Assembly: GCF_036194065.1 (NCBI RefSeq) | Contig: NZ_CP108095.1 | Span: 124,001-188,000, forward strand | Source: Streptomyces sp. NBC_00239 | GTDB lineage: Bacteria > Actinomycetota > Actinomycetes > Streptomycetales > Streptomycetaceae | Direction: 5' to 3' | DNA: 64,000 nucleotides | Shown here: positions 15,586 through 24,701 of the stretch, in pieces | How positions within the stretch are numbered: position 1 is the stretch's first letter | Layout of the letters: each line of letters opens with the position of its first letter | The notes under the pieces: model-generated | What the model was told of the DNA's origin: nothing | Seen by the model: only the letters and a program-made list of their open reading frames with translations | Databases searched by the model: none | Made by a program: the position numbers and the translations under genes

Positions 15586-15891
15586 TCACTCGTCGACGGG
15601 CCAGAGTTGCGGGCCTTTCCCGCCCCGGATCTGCTTCTTGAGTTCCGTCTCGATGTCGAGACGACGCTGGCCGCTCTCCTCGGCCCAGGCGTCGATCGCC
15701 TCGCGTACGCGGTCGGCGCGCCGGCCCCACTCGTCCCACCACCGCTCCGCCTCCTCGCGAACCGCGTCCGGCCACGCCGAGTCAACGTTCCGCGGGCCGG
15801 CCTCATCTGCCACGGCAAGGAACCGGGCCCAAGCGGTGTCAGATCGTTTTTGCAGGTCAATCAGATCGGCAGTCAGTTCGGTATCAGCCAC
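15586..15891 (-). CDS. Conserved-looking helical hypothetical protein (101 aa)
   Basis: GTG start at 15891 with a modest AGGAT upstream. The product is strongly helical and charged (TADLIDLQKRSDTAWARFLA and REEAERWWDEWGRRADRVRE), with no membrane segment or signal peptide. It reads like a real actinobacterial cytosolic protein because amphipathic periodicity is maintained throughout, but I do not recognise a family. No operon partner: both sides are decayed DNA. Confidence 0.55.
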   Translation of the reverse strand: MADTELTADLIDLQKRSDTAWARFLAVADEAGPRNVDSAWPDAVREEAERWWDEWGRRADRVREAIDAWAEESGQRRLDIETELKKQIRGGKGPQLWPVDE

Positions 15892-16636
15892 CGTCGGATC
15901 CTAGAAGCCGCCTCTGACACGGCCTGGCACGCCACACCAAAACGCCCACGGACCACTGGTGTCGCGGCCGGCCAGAACACGGCGCGGCGGCAGGCCGGGT
16001 GCACAGCATCGGTGCCGAATGCTCGGCCTCATTGCCGCGCCACGGACCCCGGGCGGGGACGACTTTCGCCTCGACGACCTCCGCGACCGCCGTGCAGGCG
16101 CCGACTGGTACGACGACGAGGAGCACGAAGCCTACGGACTCGGACCATGACAGCATCGCGGAGATCCGCGCCTGGGCCCAGCAATGGGCCTCCGACCTCG
16201 ATCACCGGCTCACCCCCAACCAAGACTGGTGAACCTTCGGGCACCGGCCAGACCGGCACATCTCGGGTCACCTCCCGGGCGTAGGGCCCCTCGTCTCGCT
16301 CGCCCCGCCGGTGGAACAGGACCTCCAGGGTCGGGCCGGCGACGGCGTACTGATGTCGCACAAGTCGACGGCCTCGGTCCCCTGACTGGTCACCTACCGC
16401 CACGACCGCCAGACCCGCCCGCATCGCGTGCCGGCCGACCTCCCGCCACCCGCTCGTCCTCGGGTGGCTCCCTTAGGCCGCAGTCCGTAGGGGGCGCACC
16501 ACCATAGGCCTGCGCGCTCCTTCACTCCGGCATGTGAGGAGCGAATACGTGTCGTCGCCTTGGCGGAAGCAGCACAGGTAGTACTGATCGAGCGGTACGT
16601 GCTGGTTCCTGCTTCCAGAATGCGGAGGTACGACTG
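15892..16636. other. Degenerate region without a supported gene
   Basis: Fragments such as DHDSIAEIRAWAQQWASDLD (about 16145-16200, plus strand) look protein-like but have no start or continuous frame. It appears to be eroded coding sequence. Confidence 0.4.
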
Positions 16637-17107
16637 ATGGGATACGTGCTGTTCAAGAAGGCCAAGCGTTGGCCGGGGGGCCGAGTCCCGTACGAGATCG
16701 ACGGGCAGTCGTTTCCAGCCGGCACGACGCTGCGGACCGACATCGACACCGCGCTCACCAACTGGAACAACGACACGATCCTCGACTTCGTGCCCCGCAA
16801 TGGCGAGGGGGACTTCATCCGCATCGTGCCGGACGAGGCGAACACTCGGTCGGCCGTGGGCCGGAGCGGGGGTGGCCAGAAGGTGGTGCTGGCCGCCTAC
16901 CCGGGTATCCCGGACGGTGCGCCGATCTCGGCGATCCACCAGCGCAGCGACCAGGTCGACTGCTTCTACGTCGACGACAGCGGGGCCATCCGGGTCATCT
17001 GGGTCGACGGGGCAGGAGAGTGGGACGGTCCGGTCGCCCTCACTCCGCCCAACACGGTGCAGCTCCGCGCGACGCTGGCCACGGGCCGGCTGACGGCTGA
17101 CGGCTGA
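16637..17107 (+). pseudogene. Astacin-like metalloprotease with propeller repeats, 5' part
   Basis: ATG 16637 begins MGYVLFKKAKRWPGGRVPYE, the first strand of an astacin (M12A) catalytic domain, with DIDTALTNWNNDTILDFVPR following. From about residue 95 it enters propeller repeats (QRSDQVDCFYVDDSGAIRVI). The frame then runs into TGA at 17105 within a triplicated 7-bp repeat. Removing two of the three 7-bp units would restore GRLTADQIDLFFVD. The rest of the protein continues at 17163 in another frame. It is one gene with 16637-19322. Confidence 0.75.
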
Positions 17108-17110
17108 CGG
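17090..17110 (+). repeat. Three tandem 7-bp units causing a frameshift
   Basis: CTGACGG occurs three times in a row, followed by CTGATCA. A single unit would keep the astacin frame in register; the two additional units shift it by 14 nt and create a TGA. Slippage at such a repeat can be reversible. Confidence 0.85.
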
Positions 17111-17162
17111 CTGATCAGATTGACCTGTTCTTCGTCGACAGGGACGGCGCCGTCAACGTCAT

Positions 17163-19322
17163 GTGGGTCGTCGGAATGGCACCTGGAACGGACCCCTCAG
17201 GTTGACAGACCCTGAAAAGAAGAGGGTCTCTCGGGACGCGGTCCTGGTCACGGCCCGGCAGACCAACGAGCAGCTCGACCTGTTCTTCATCGACGCGGAC
17301 GGCGCTGTGAACGTCATGTGGGCCGTCGGTACCGGCACCTGGAGCGGCCCCCTCGAGCTGGCGCCCGCCGGTTCTGCGTGGTCAGGTGGGTCGCTGGCCA
17401 CCGCTCCCCAGACAGACGGGCAGCTCAACCTGTTCTACGTCGACAACACCTCCGAGTTGGGGGGTGCGATCACCGTCGTGTCGGTCGTGGGTGGCACGTG
17501 GGGAAAGCCCGTCGCCCTCACCGGTCGCGGCAGCGTGTCCATCGTCGCCCCGCTCGCGACGGCCCGGCAGACGGACGATCAGATCAACCTCTTCTACGTC
17601 GGTCATGACGGCGCGGTCAATGTCATGTGGGTTGTGGGCAACGGCGAGTGGCACGCACCGCAGAGCATCACCAGGGCGGGCATTGCGACGTCGGGGGCCG
17701 CGCTTGCCACCGCGCGGCAGACGGACGACCAGATCGACCTGTTCTTCGTCGGACCAGGCGATATCGTGAACGTGATGTGGGCCGTCGGCAAAGGCACCTG
17801 GAACGGACCCGTGGGCCTGACACCCGGCGGAACCGCCCCCAACCGCGGTGCGCTCGCCACCGCCCGGCCGACGGAGTTCCAACTCGGCCTGTTCTACATC
17901 GGCACGAACAATCGCCTCGCCGTAATGTGGGCGGCCGGCAGCGGCAAATGGGGCAAGCCGATCGTTTTCGAACCCGAGGCAGTGGCGGTCGGCGAAGTCA
18001 TGCACGAACTGGGCCATGCGATCGGCCTGAAACACGAGCACCAGCGGCCTGACTCTGCCGACTTCGTGGAAATCGTCGGAGGCACGCCACCGAACTACGG
18101 CCCGGCAGCCAACTGCGCACCCGTCGGCCCGTACGACTGCGAATCGATCATGCACTACCCGCCGAGTACTACCCCTCCGACCTTGAGGGTCCGTGACCCA
18201 CGGACCTGCGTAAGAGTCGGGCAACGCAACGGTCTGAGCGCCGGGGACATCGCGACTGCCGACTACGCCTACGGCCGCGTGACGACCGCCGGGGCCGCCC
18301 TGGCCTCCCAGCACCGTACGAAAGACCAGCTCGACTTGGCCTTCGCCGACAGCTTCGGAGCGATCGCCGTGCTGTCCGTCGAGGGCGTCGGGGCATGGGA
18401 GGGACCCTTCGAGGTGACTCCCGCCGGCATCGCCACGCCGGGCACACGGGTCGCCGCCGCAGGGCAGACAAGGGAACAGGTCGACCTCTTCTTCGTCGAC
18501 GACGATGGCGCCGTCAGCGTGACGTGGGTCATCGGCACCGGCGCCTGGCAGCCGCCCGTCGCCCTCACACCCCCCGACACCATTCGGGGAGGCGACACGG
18601 CACTGGTTACGGCCCGGCAGCCCGACGATCAGCTCGACCTCTTCTTCATTGACAGACACGGTGCCATTCACGTCATGTGGGTCGTCGGCACCGGCACCTG
18701 GCAACCGTCCATCGCCCTCAGACCCTCCGGCACCGTCGAGCCGCGCGCCTCGCTCGCCACCGCCAACCAGACCAGCGACCAGCTCAACCTCTTCTACGTC
18801 GACACGGGCGGTGCCATTCACGTCATGTGGGTCGTCGGCACCGGCGTCTGGCAGCCGCCCGTCGCCCTCAGACCCTCCGGAACCGCCGAACCGGGCGCCT
18901 CGCTCGCCACCGCCAACCAGACCAGCGACCAGCTCAACCTCTTCTACGTCGACACGGGCGGTGCCATTCACGTCATGTGGGTCGTCGGCACCGGCACATG
19001 GCAGCCGCCCGTCGCCCTCACACCCCCCGGCACCGTCGAACCGGGCGCCAGGCTCGCCACCGTCCGCCAGACCAGCGACCAGCTCAACCTCTTCTTCATT
19101 GACACACACGGCGCCATTCACGTCACCTGGGTCGTCGGCACCGGCACATGGGAACCACCCATCGCCCTCACACCCACCGGCACGGCCCCGGCAAATGCGA
19201 CACTGACCGCGACCTGGCAGACGGACGATCAGATCGACCTCTTCTTCGCCGACGAACACGGTGCCATTCACGTCATGTGGGTCGTCGGCACCGGCAAATG
19301 GAACGCCCCCGTGGGTCTCTGA
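17163..19322 (+). pseudogene. Astacin-like metalloprotease with propeller repeats, 3' part
   Basis: 719 codons in frame after the break. A first block of propeller repeats (LDLFFIDADGAVNVMWAVGT type) runs to about residue 275. Then comes the zinc site HELGHAIGLKHEHQRPD and, 50 residues on, the Met-turn SIMHYP, which together complete an astacin domain whose first half is at 16637. A second block of 50-residue repeats fills the C-terminus. The repeats resemble fucose-lectin or PLL-type beta-propellers that bind glycans. A one-base deletion near 17175 (GTCGTCGGAATGG for GTCGTCGGCAATGG) adds to the 7-bp expansion. No signal peptide is visible in the first half. If slippage restores the frame the product would be a zinc endopeptidase carrying lectin blades. 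Confidence 0.78.
18661..19320 (+). repeat. 150-bp tandem repeats encoding propeller blades
   Basis: GTGCCATTCACGTCATGTGG or a close variant recurs at 18661, 18811, 18961, 19111 and 19261, an exact 150-bp (50-codon) period. DNA identity is highest between the middle copies, which implies recent duplication or gene conversion. Confidence 0.9.
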
Positions 19323-19553
19323 GGTCAAACCCGCACCCGGCAAGCCGCCCCGCAGTCCTGCTGAGGCGCACCGGTTCGCCATCTTGCCTGTACCGTCGGC
19401 CAGCATCCGTGGCAACGGGCGAGGCCCTAGCGGTGCTGAGCGGGATGTCGCACATCGTGGGGCGTCGGGCGGCCAATCGATGGAAGCCACAAGCGGCAGA
19501 AGCTTGAAATCCCCGGCCACGGTGGCGCTGGTGTACGGGGCCGGAGCGAACGG

Positions 19554-19943
19554 TCAGGGTTCGAAGCGGTATCCCAGGCCCGGCTCGGTGATCAGGTAGC
19601 GCGGATGGGAAGGGTCGGCCTCCAGTTTGCGCCGGAGCTTTGCCATGTAGACCCGCAGGTAGGTGGTGTTGTCGGCGTATGTCGGTCCCCAGACCTCCAG
19701 CAGCAGCTTGCGCTGGCCGCCCAGGTGGCCGGGGTGGCTGACGAGGATCTCCAGCAGGTGCCACTCGGTCGGGGTCAACCGGACACTGTGCTTCTCGCGC
19801 CGGACCTCCTTCACGGCAAGGTCGACGGTGAAGTCTTCGGTGACGACCAGCGCTGGCCGGTCCGAGGCGCCGGACATCGCCTCCCTGCGTGTGGCAGCGC
19901 GGATCCGGGCGAGCAGCTCATCCATGCTGAACGGTTTCGTCAT
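19554..19943 (-). pseudogene. Truncated OmpR/KdpE-type response regulator
   Basis: 129 codons: the very end of a receiver domain (MTKPFSMDELLARIRAATRR, where the Lys-Pro-Phe is the conserved signature) followed by a complete winged-helix effector domain (LTPTEWHLLEILVSHPG, YLRVYMAKLRRKLE, EPGLGYRF). The receiver's first 90 residues, including the phosphorylated Asp, are missing. Sequence immediately upstream at 19946 belongs to an unrelated gene fragment, so this is a deletion junction. It could still give a DNA-binding peptide from ATG 19943, but no phospho-control. Confidence 0.8.
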
Positions 19944-19945
19944 AC

Positions 19946-20260
19946 GAGGAACCCCTGGACCAGTGGCCCGCGCGCCGCCAAGGCCGCCTGCGCAAGCCCG
20001 GCGAGAAGAAGGCCATCACCCTCGGCACCGGCCCGCAGCGCGCCGCCCACCTCGAACCCGAAGCCCCGCGTCTGATCCCGGAATGGGACGGGTTCGCCTG
20101 GCAGGCGTTGACGACGGTGGAGGACTACGCGGCGGCCTGCCGCGCCCTCAGCCCCACACCCGAAGCCGCGCCCGCCAAGCAGCCCGAGACGACCGGTCCC
20201 ATTACCGGGCGTAATCCCCTGGCCCCGGGTACCGGCCGCCATCGAAAGCCCCGAGCCTGA
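19946..20260 (+). pseudogene. 3' fragment of an unidentified gene
   Basis: A continuous frame (EEPLDQWPARRQGRLRKPGE, then EPEAPRLIPEWDGFAWQAL) runs to TGA 20258-20260. It lacks a start codon and abuts the truncated response regulator end to end, so it is the surviving tail of a gene lost in the same deletion. Family unknown. Confidence 0.4.
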
Positions 20261-20688
20261 CCTCATCCCGCACCGCGCTCCACTAGAGGAGGAACACTCC
20301 GGGAGTCCGCCCGCCGGACTCGGCACCCGCCTGCCCGGCTGGAAGCCGAGGCCGCTCGGCGTCGACAACGCCCCGATCTGCTGCTTCGGCAGCCGGAGCG
20401 TGCCCGGGTTCTGGAGCTCTAGGACTACCGACTCGGGGCTCTCCTTGCCGTCCAGGGCCGATCGGAACGACCTGAATCGCGTACGCCATCGCGGACTCGG
20501 CGGGCATCCAGATCGGCAGATCCTGCGGGGCCGGCGGAGGGGCCGGGCCTGCTAGCCTTTTCGGATGTTCATCGTGATGTTCATCTGACGGTCCTGGGTT
20601 TCTCCCGTCCAGGTTCTGATCCGTTGAGGGTGCGGTCTGTCGTGCCCTCCGGACCTCGATAGCCGTCAGATTCTCGGCGGCCGCGCAT
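20261..20688. other. No gene recognised
   Basis: Overlapping short frames only. Nothing with a ribosome site or domain until the MFS gene. Confidence 0.4.
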
Positions 20689-21954
20689 GTGGCGTCGGTC
20701 GCACATCATCGGAGCTTCTTCGTGCTCGCAGTACTTCTCCTTCCTGGCGCTCTTCGCGCCTTCCTCCCCGCCCTGATCGGACGGTCCGCTCTCGCGATGG
20801 GCGGACTTGCTCTCCTCCTCGCCGTCCAGAGCAGTACGGGTTCGTACACGCAGGCCGGTTTCGCAACAGCGACGTTCGGCATCGCCAACGTCATCGCCGC
20901 CCCCTGGCGTGCCCGAGCCGTCGATCGATTCGGTCAACGGATCGCGCTCACCACGATGGCCTCGGGTCAGGCCGCAGGGTTCGTCGCTCTCGCGCTCCTC
21001 ACGGAAGCCGAAGGAGCCGCGGATATCTGGTTCCACGTTCTCAGCGCGGTGGTCGGCCTGACAGCACCACCGCTGGGGGCGGCGATGCGAATGATCTGGG
21101 CATCGCTCACGACGGCCGGTGACCAGCGGACAAAGGCATTCAGCATCGACGCGGTCTGTGAAGAACTCATCTTCGTCGGTGGTCCCGTCATCATCACCGC
21201 GGTCATCGTGGCCAGTTCTCCCGGCATCGGGCTCTGGGTGACCGCGGCAGCGGTTTCCCTCGGCACTGCAGCGATGACGTCCAGCGCGTCATCGGGGGCG
21301 CTGCGCGGAACAGGAGCGAGCGGCGAGCAAGGTGATCGCCCGCTCCGACAGCCGGGTTTCGCAAGGGTACTGATCGTTCTGCTCGGCGTCGGTGGAGTGT
21401 TGGGCGTCGCGGAGATCGCAGCGCCGGCTGTCGCTGCGGAGCATGATGCCGTCGCAGCTTCGGGCTGGCTCCTGGCGGCTTTTGCCGGCGGGAGCGCTGT
21501 CGGAGGTTTTCTCTATGGGCAACTGACCCTCAAGTCGGCAACCGGCAAGAGGCTGTTCGTCCTGTGCGTCGGCATGGGGCTTGCCGCGGTGTTCGTGTCC
21601 CAGCTGGACACACTCGGTCTCTTCGCCGCGGGCCTCGCCCTCATCGGCCTCTTCCTCGCCCCGTCCCTGATCACCGGATACCTCATTGCCGACACCATCG
21701 TTCCGGACACCAGCCGGACGGAGGCGTCGACATGGATCAACACGTCCGTAAACCTCGGCGCATCGCTGGCATCCGCCGCGGCAGGACTCGTCATCGACAG
21801 GAGCGGCGCCTGGCTCGCCCTCCTGCTCATGGGCGCGATCGCTCTCGCGCTCGCCTCAGCTGTGCCATTCACACGACTGGGCAGGATCGAGCTGCACGCG
21901 GACCAAACTCCCGGTGCTGCAAGCAAAGTTGACCAGCAGCCACCGGCCTCCTGA
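20689..21954 (+). CDS. MFS transporter
   Basis: 421 aa, the usual size for a 12-helix major facilitator. GTG at 20689 is the start of the family-like part (ASVAHHRSFFVLAVLLLPGA). Hydrophobic segments alternate along the whole length, with a cytoplasmic central loop around residues 200-220 (GALRGTGASGEQGDRPLRQ) dividing two six-helix halves. The loop after helix 2 carries RARAVDRFGQRIAL, equivalent to the MFS motif A region (G-x-x-x-D-R-x-G-R-R). The closest general type is the drug-efflux subgroup, but the substrate cannot be told from sequence. No regulator or enzyme partner lies next to it. Confidence 0.8.
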   Translation: MASVAHHRSFFVLAVLLLPGALRAFLPALIGRSALAMGGLALLLAVQSSTGSYTQAGFATATFGIANVIAAPWRARAVDRFGQRIALTTMASGQAAGFVALALLTEAEGAADIWFHVLSAVVGLTAPPLGAAMRMIWASLTTAGDQRTKAFSIDAVCEELIFVGGPVIITAVIVASSPGIGLWVTAAAVSLGTAAMTSSASSGALRGTGASGEQGDRPLRQPGFARVLIVLLGVGGVLGVAEIAAPAVAAEHDAVAASGWLLAAFAGGSAVGGFLYGQLTLKSATGKRLFVLCVGMGLAAVFVSQLDTLGLFAAGLALIGLFLAPSLITGYLIADTIVPDTSRTEASTWINTSVNLGASLASAAAGLVIDRSGAWLALLLMGAIALALASAVPFTRLGRIELHADQTPGAASKVDQQPPAS

Positions 21955-22415
21955 GCGGTCAGGGCGTTGGTCCTGGCGCGCGGTGCCCCGTAGAGCCCGG
22001 CCACGGTGGTCGGCCACGGGGCTGACGGACCGGCGGCCCCAACCACGGTGAGGACCGGCTTGACATGTGTGGGGCCCTGGCGGGCGCGCCGCCGGGGCCC
22101 GACCGGCCGGTGTGTCGACGACAGCCTCGCGTACGGGCTGCGGGCGTTCGACTGCAACGGGATGAACTTCCAGAAGTGATGGGGGCCCATGCGAACTGAC
22201 CGTGGCCCGCAGGTCTGAGGACCTGCTCGTCGTTGTCGCGGGCGCCGGTTCCACCGATGTGGCACTGACCCCAGCTACGTCGGCCGATGGCTGGGTGTCG
22301 TGGTGGCGACGCACGAGCCGACGACTCCGCCGTGCACACCCATGGATACCGAGCCGACTCTTCGCGCCGGGGCGGCACGGCACGCTCTGGCAGCCCCGGG
22401 GCTCAGCCCGCCTGT
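21955..22415. other. No gene recognised
   Basis: A short open stretch on the plus strand ends LRAFDCNGMNFQK followed by TGA at about 22178, which could be the tail of a lost gene. Nothing else is supported. Confidence 0.4.
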
Positions 22416-22823
22416 TCAGTCGATGACGGCGGTGGCTTCGACCTCGACGAGGTGCTCGGGTACGTCCAGCGCCGCGACGCCCAGCAGGCTGGCAGGGGGT
22501 GTCGCAGTGACCCCCAGCTTCGCGGCCGCCCGGCCGAGGCCTTCCATGAGCAGCGGCATCTTCTCGGGGGTCCAGTCGACGACGTAAACGGTCAGTTTCG
22601 CCACGTCGTCGAAAGATGCACCGACCTCGGACAAGGCAGTGCCGATGTTGACGTAGCACTGCTCGACCTGGGCGGCGAGGTCGCCCTCGCCGACCGTGAC
22701 ACCGTCGACATCCCAGGCAACCTGTCCGGCGATGAAGACCAGCTTCGACCCGGTCGCGATCGACACGTGCCGATAAGCGTCGATGTGCGGCAATCCGTTG
22801 GGGTTCACCAGGGTGATGGCCAT
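22416..22823 (-). CDS. RidA/YjgF-family protein
   Basis: 135 aa from ATG 22823, which has GGAGG eight nt upstream (a longer frame from 22838 lacks this). The protein is complete: NPNGLPHIDAYRHVSIATG, IAGQVAWDVDG, the central YVNIGTALSEVGASFDDV and the closing ASLLGVAALDVPEHLVEVEA. The catalytic Arg of classical RidA (in R-x-C/A-V near residue 105) is not obvious: TPPASLLGVA stands in its place. It may thus belong to a non-archetypal Rid subfamily without imine deaminase activity. It is divergent from an HxlR regulator 108 nt away, which probably controls it. Confidence 0.88.
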   Translation of the reverse strand: MAITLVNPNGLPHIDAYRHVSIATGSKLVFIAGQVAWDVDGVTVGEGDLAAQVEQCYVNIGTALSEVGASFDDVAKLTVYVVDWTPEKMPLLMEGLGRAAAKLGVTATPPASLLGVAALDVPEHLVEVEATAVID

Positions 22824-22931
22824 GCTGCCTGCCTCCATTACTGCGAGATTGCTCTCTTGTGGTTACTCAGGAACCGTAGGAGAGTGATCGCTGACGTGGA
22901 AGAACGCACTTTTCAGTGACTGGGGAACCTG

Positions 22932-23312
22932 ATGGTGACCAAGCAGTTCACGGGCTCGCCCGACGAAGCAGACCTGAGGCGCGCGGACTCGCTGGCGCGG
23001 GAGATCTTCTCGGACATCGCCAACAAGTGGGCGCTCTTGATCATCGAGGCCCTCGGGGAACACACCCTGCGCTTCGGCGAGCTCCGCAACGCGATCGAGG
23101 GCATCAGCCACAAGATGCTCACCCAGAACCTGCGCATGCTGGAGCGCAACGGCCTGGTCGAGCGGACGGTGCACCCGGTCGTGCCACCGCGGGTCGACTA
23201 CACCCTCACGGAGTCGGGCCACGCCCTGCGGGTGACGATCGACGGGCTGTGCGACTGGACCCACCGGTTCCTCGGTCACATCGAGGCATCCCGCCACCGC
23301 TTCGACGCCTGA
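22932..23312 (+). CDS. HxlR-family winged-helix regulator
   Basis: 126 aa, ATG 22932 with TGGGG upstream. The HxlR domain spans almost the whole protein: IANKWALLIIEALGEHTLRF, GELRNAIEGISHKMLTQNLR, MLERNGLVERTVHPVVPPRV and YTLTESGHAL. The usual N-terminal Cys near residue 10-15, which serves as redox sensor in some members, is absent, so the signal is probably another one. It is divergent from the RidA gene and both promoters lie in a 108-bp interval; autoregulation plus control of RidA is the likely arrangement. Confidence 0.9.
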   Translation: MVTKQFTGSPDEADLRRADSLAREIFSDIANKWALLIIEALGEHTLRFGELRNAIEGISHKMLTQNLRMLERNGLVERTVHPVVPPRVDYTLTESGHALRVTIDGLCDWTHRFLGHIEASRHRFDA

Positions 23313-23522
23313 CGGTCGAGACACACGTACGCGAAACCACCGACCGGGCAATGCCGACGCCTCCCCTCGGGCGGCCAGGTGATCTGCGCGGATGCCTGGG
23401 CCGGATCGCGGTCCCGCCCAGAGGCGCAGGGACTTCGTCACAAGGGCAGAGCTGGCGCGGTGATCCCATGCCGCATTGAATGCGAGTGACACGGACTCGG
23501 TAGCGAGGAAGAGGCAACGGCA

Positions 23523-24047
23523 GTGGCACAGACGAAGCGGCGCAGGTGGGTATGGGGCGGGGCACTGATGGCGGCGGCAGCGGTGTTGAGCGCTGGGCTG
23601 TACTGGTTCCAGCCGTGGAGGCTGTGGCAGGACGAGACGGTCAACGAGGCTTTGCCGACCGCAACGGCGACTGCGCCGCCTGCCGGCGCTGCCGCAGGCC
23701 CGCAGGACATCGCTCAGGGCGCCCTCATCAGCCACGAGCACGCCACCACCGGCACGGTGAGACTGATCCGGCTCCCCGACGGATCCCGCATTCTCCGCTT
23801 GGAGAATCTCGATACGAGCAATGGGCCCGACCTGCGGGTATGGCTCACCGATGCCCCGGTGAAGGAGGGTACCGCCGGCTGGCGCGTCTTCGACGACGGC
23901 AAGCACGTCAGCCTGGGCAAGCTCAAGGGCAACAAGGGTGACCAGAACTACGCGATCCCGGCCGACGTGAAACTCGCCGACTACACCAGCGTCACCATCT
24001 GGTGCGACCGCTTCGACGTCTCCTTCGGTGCGGCGGCTCTGACCTAG
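23523..24047 (+). CDS. Membrane-anchored DM13-domain protein
   Basis: 174 aa, GTG 23523 with AGGAAGAGG upstream. An N-terminal basic stretch and one transmembrane helix (residues 11-32, WGGALMAAAAVLSAGLYW) anchor it, with the rest outside. Residues about 60-174 match the DM13 domain: SHEHATTGTVRLIRLPDG, LRLENLDTSNGPDLRVWLT, LKGNKGDQNYAIPADV and the closing TIWCDRFDVSFG with the single conserved Cys. DM13 domains are proposed to have a redox or electron-transfer role. No operon partner is evident. Confidence 0.82.
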   Translation: MAQTKRRRWVWGGALMAAAAVLSAGLYWFQPWRLWQDETVNEALPTATATAPPAGAAAGPQDIAQGALISHEHATTGTVRLIRLPDGSRILRLENLDTSNGPDLRVWLTDAPVKEGTAGWRVFDDGKHVSLGKLKGNKGDQNYAIPADVKLADYTSVTIWCDRFDVSFGAAALT

Positions 24048-24237
24048 GCACTCCCGTTCGACACGGCGAAGCGGCACCAGAGTGAGCCCTTCGGCCGGCC
24101 AGGGACACGGACCGCCTCACACGTGCTTCCAGCCGGCACGGGCCCGGCCCTGCGTCGGTCGACCCGGGCCGGCCCTTCACAGATCCGCACAGCTTCGATA
24201 CGCCTCGCTCGCGGGGCGGCTGTTCGGACGGCCGGCG

Positions 24238-24606
24238 TCAGTCGGACAGCTCGGTCCAGAGGTCGAGGAAGGCCCGCAGCGGTGCGCTCGGCCGGGTGCC
24301 CGCTCGCCAGACGAACACCTTCCTCAACCGGATGGCGGGCTCGAGCGGCGCGACGACGGACCGCGGGTCGGCGGCGAGAACCGGACTTGCCTCGGAGGTC
24401 AGGGCGATACCGATCCGTTCCGCGACCAGCGCGATCTGGAGGGCGACGTCGTTCGTCGCGTAGGCGATGTCCAGTCGCAGCTTCCTCGCGGCGAATGCCT
24501 CACGGATGTACGCGTGCACGCCACTGTCGGGACCGTAGCTGATGAGCGGGCTCCGGACCGCCTCGTCGAGGGTCATCGGGCGGTTCCCGGGCCGCTGCTG
24601 CCGCAC
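24238..24606 (-). pseudogene. LysR-family regulator, C-terminal remnant
   Basis: 122 codons covering the second half of a LysR effector-binding domain: PLISYGPDSGVHAYIREAF, ATNDVALQIALVAERIGIAL and the final PSAPLRAFLDLWTEL. The winged-helix DNA-binding region and first subdomain are missing. Upstream on the minus strand, sequence switches to unrelated DNA just before the hydrolase gene, so a deletion joined the two. Confidence 0.82.
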
Positions 24607-24701
24607 GCCGTCCGGGAGCTCTGCGAACTCGGCCTGGACGGCGAGCCGGCCTCCGTCGCGCTGCCCCCGCGTCTGTTGAGCTACCGACCATCAGGAACAT
24701 C

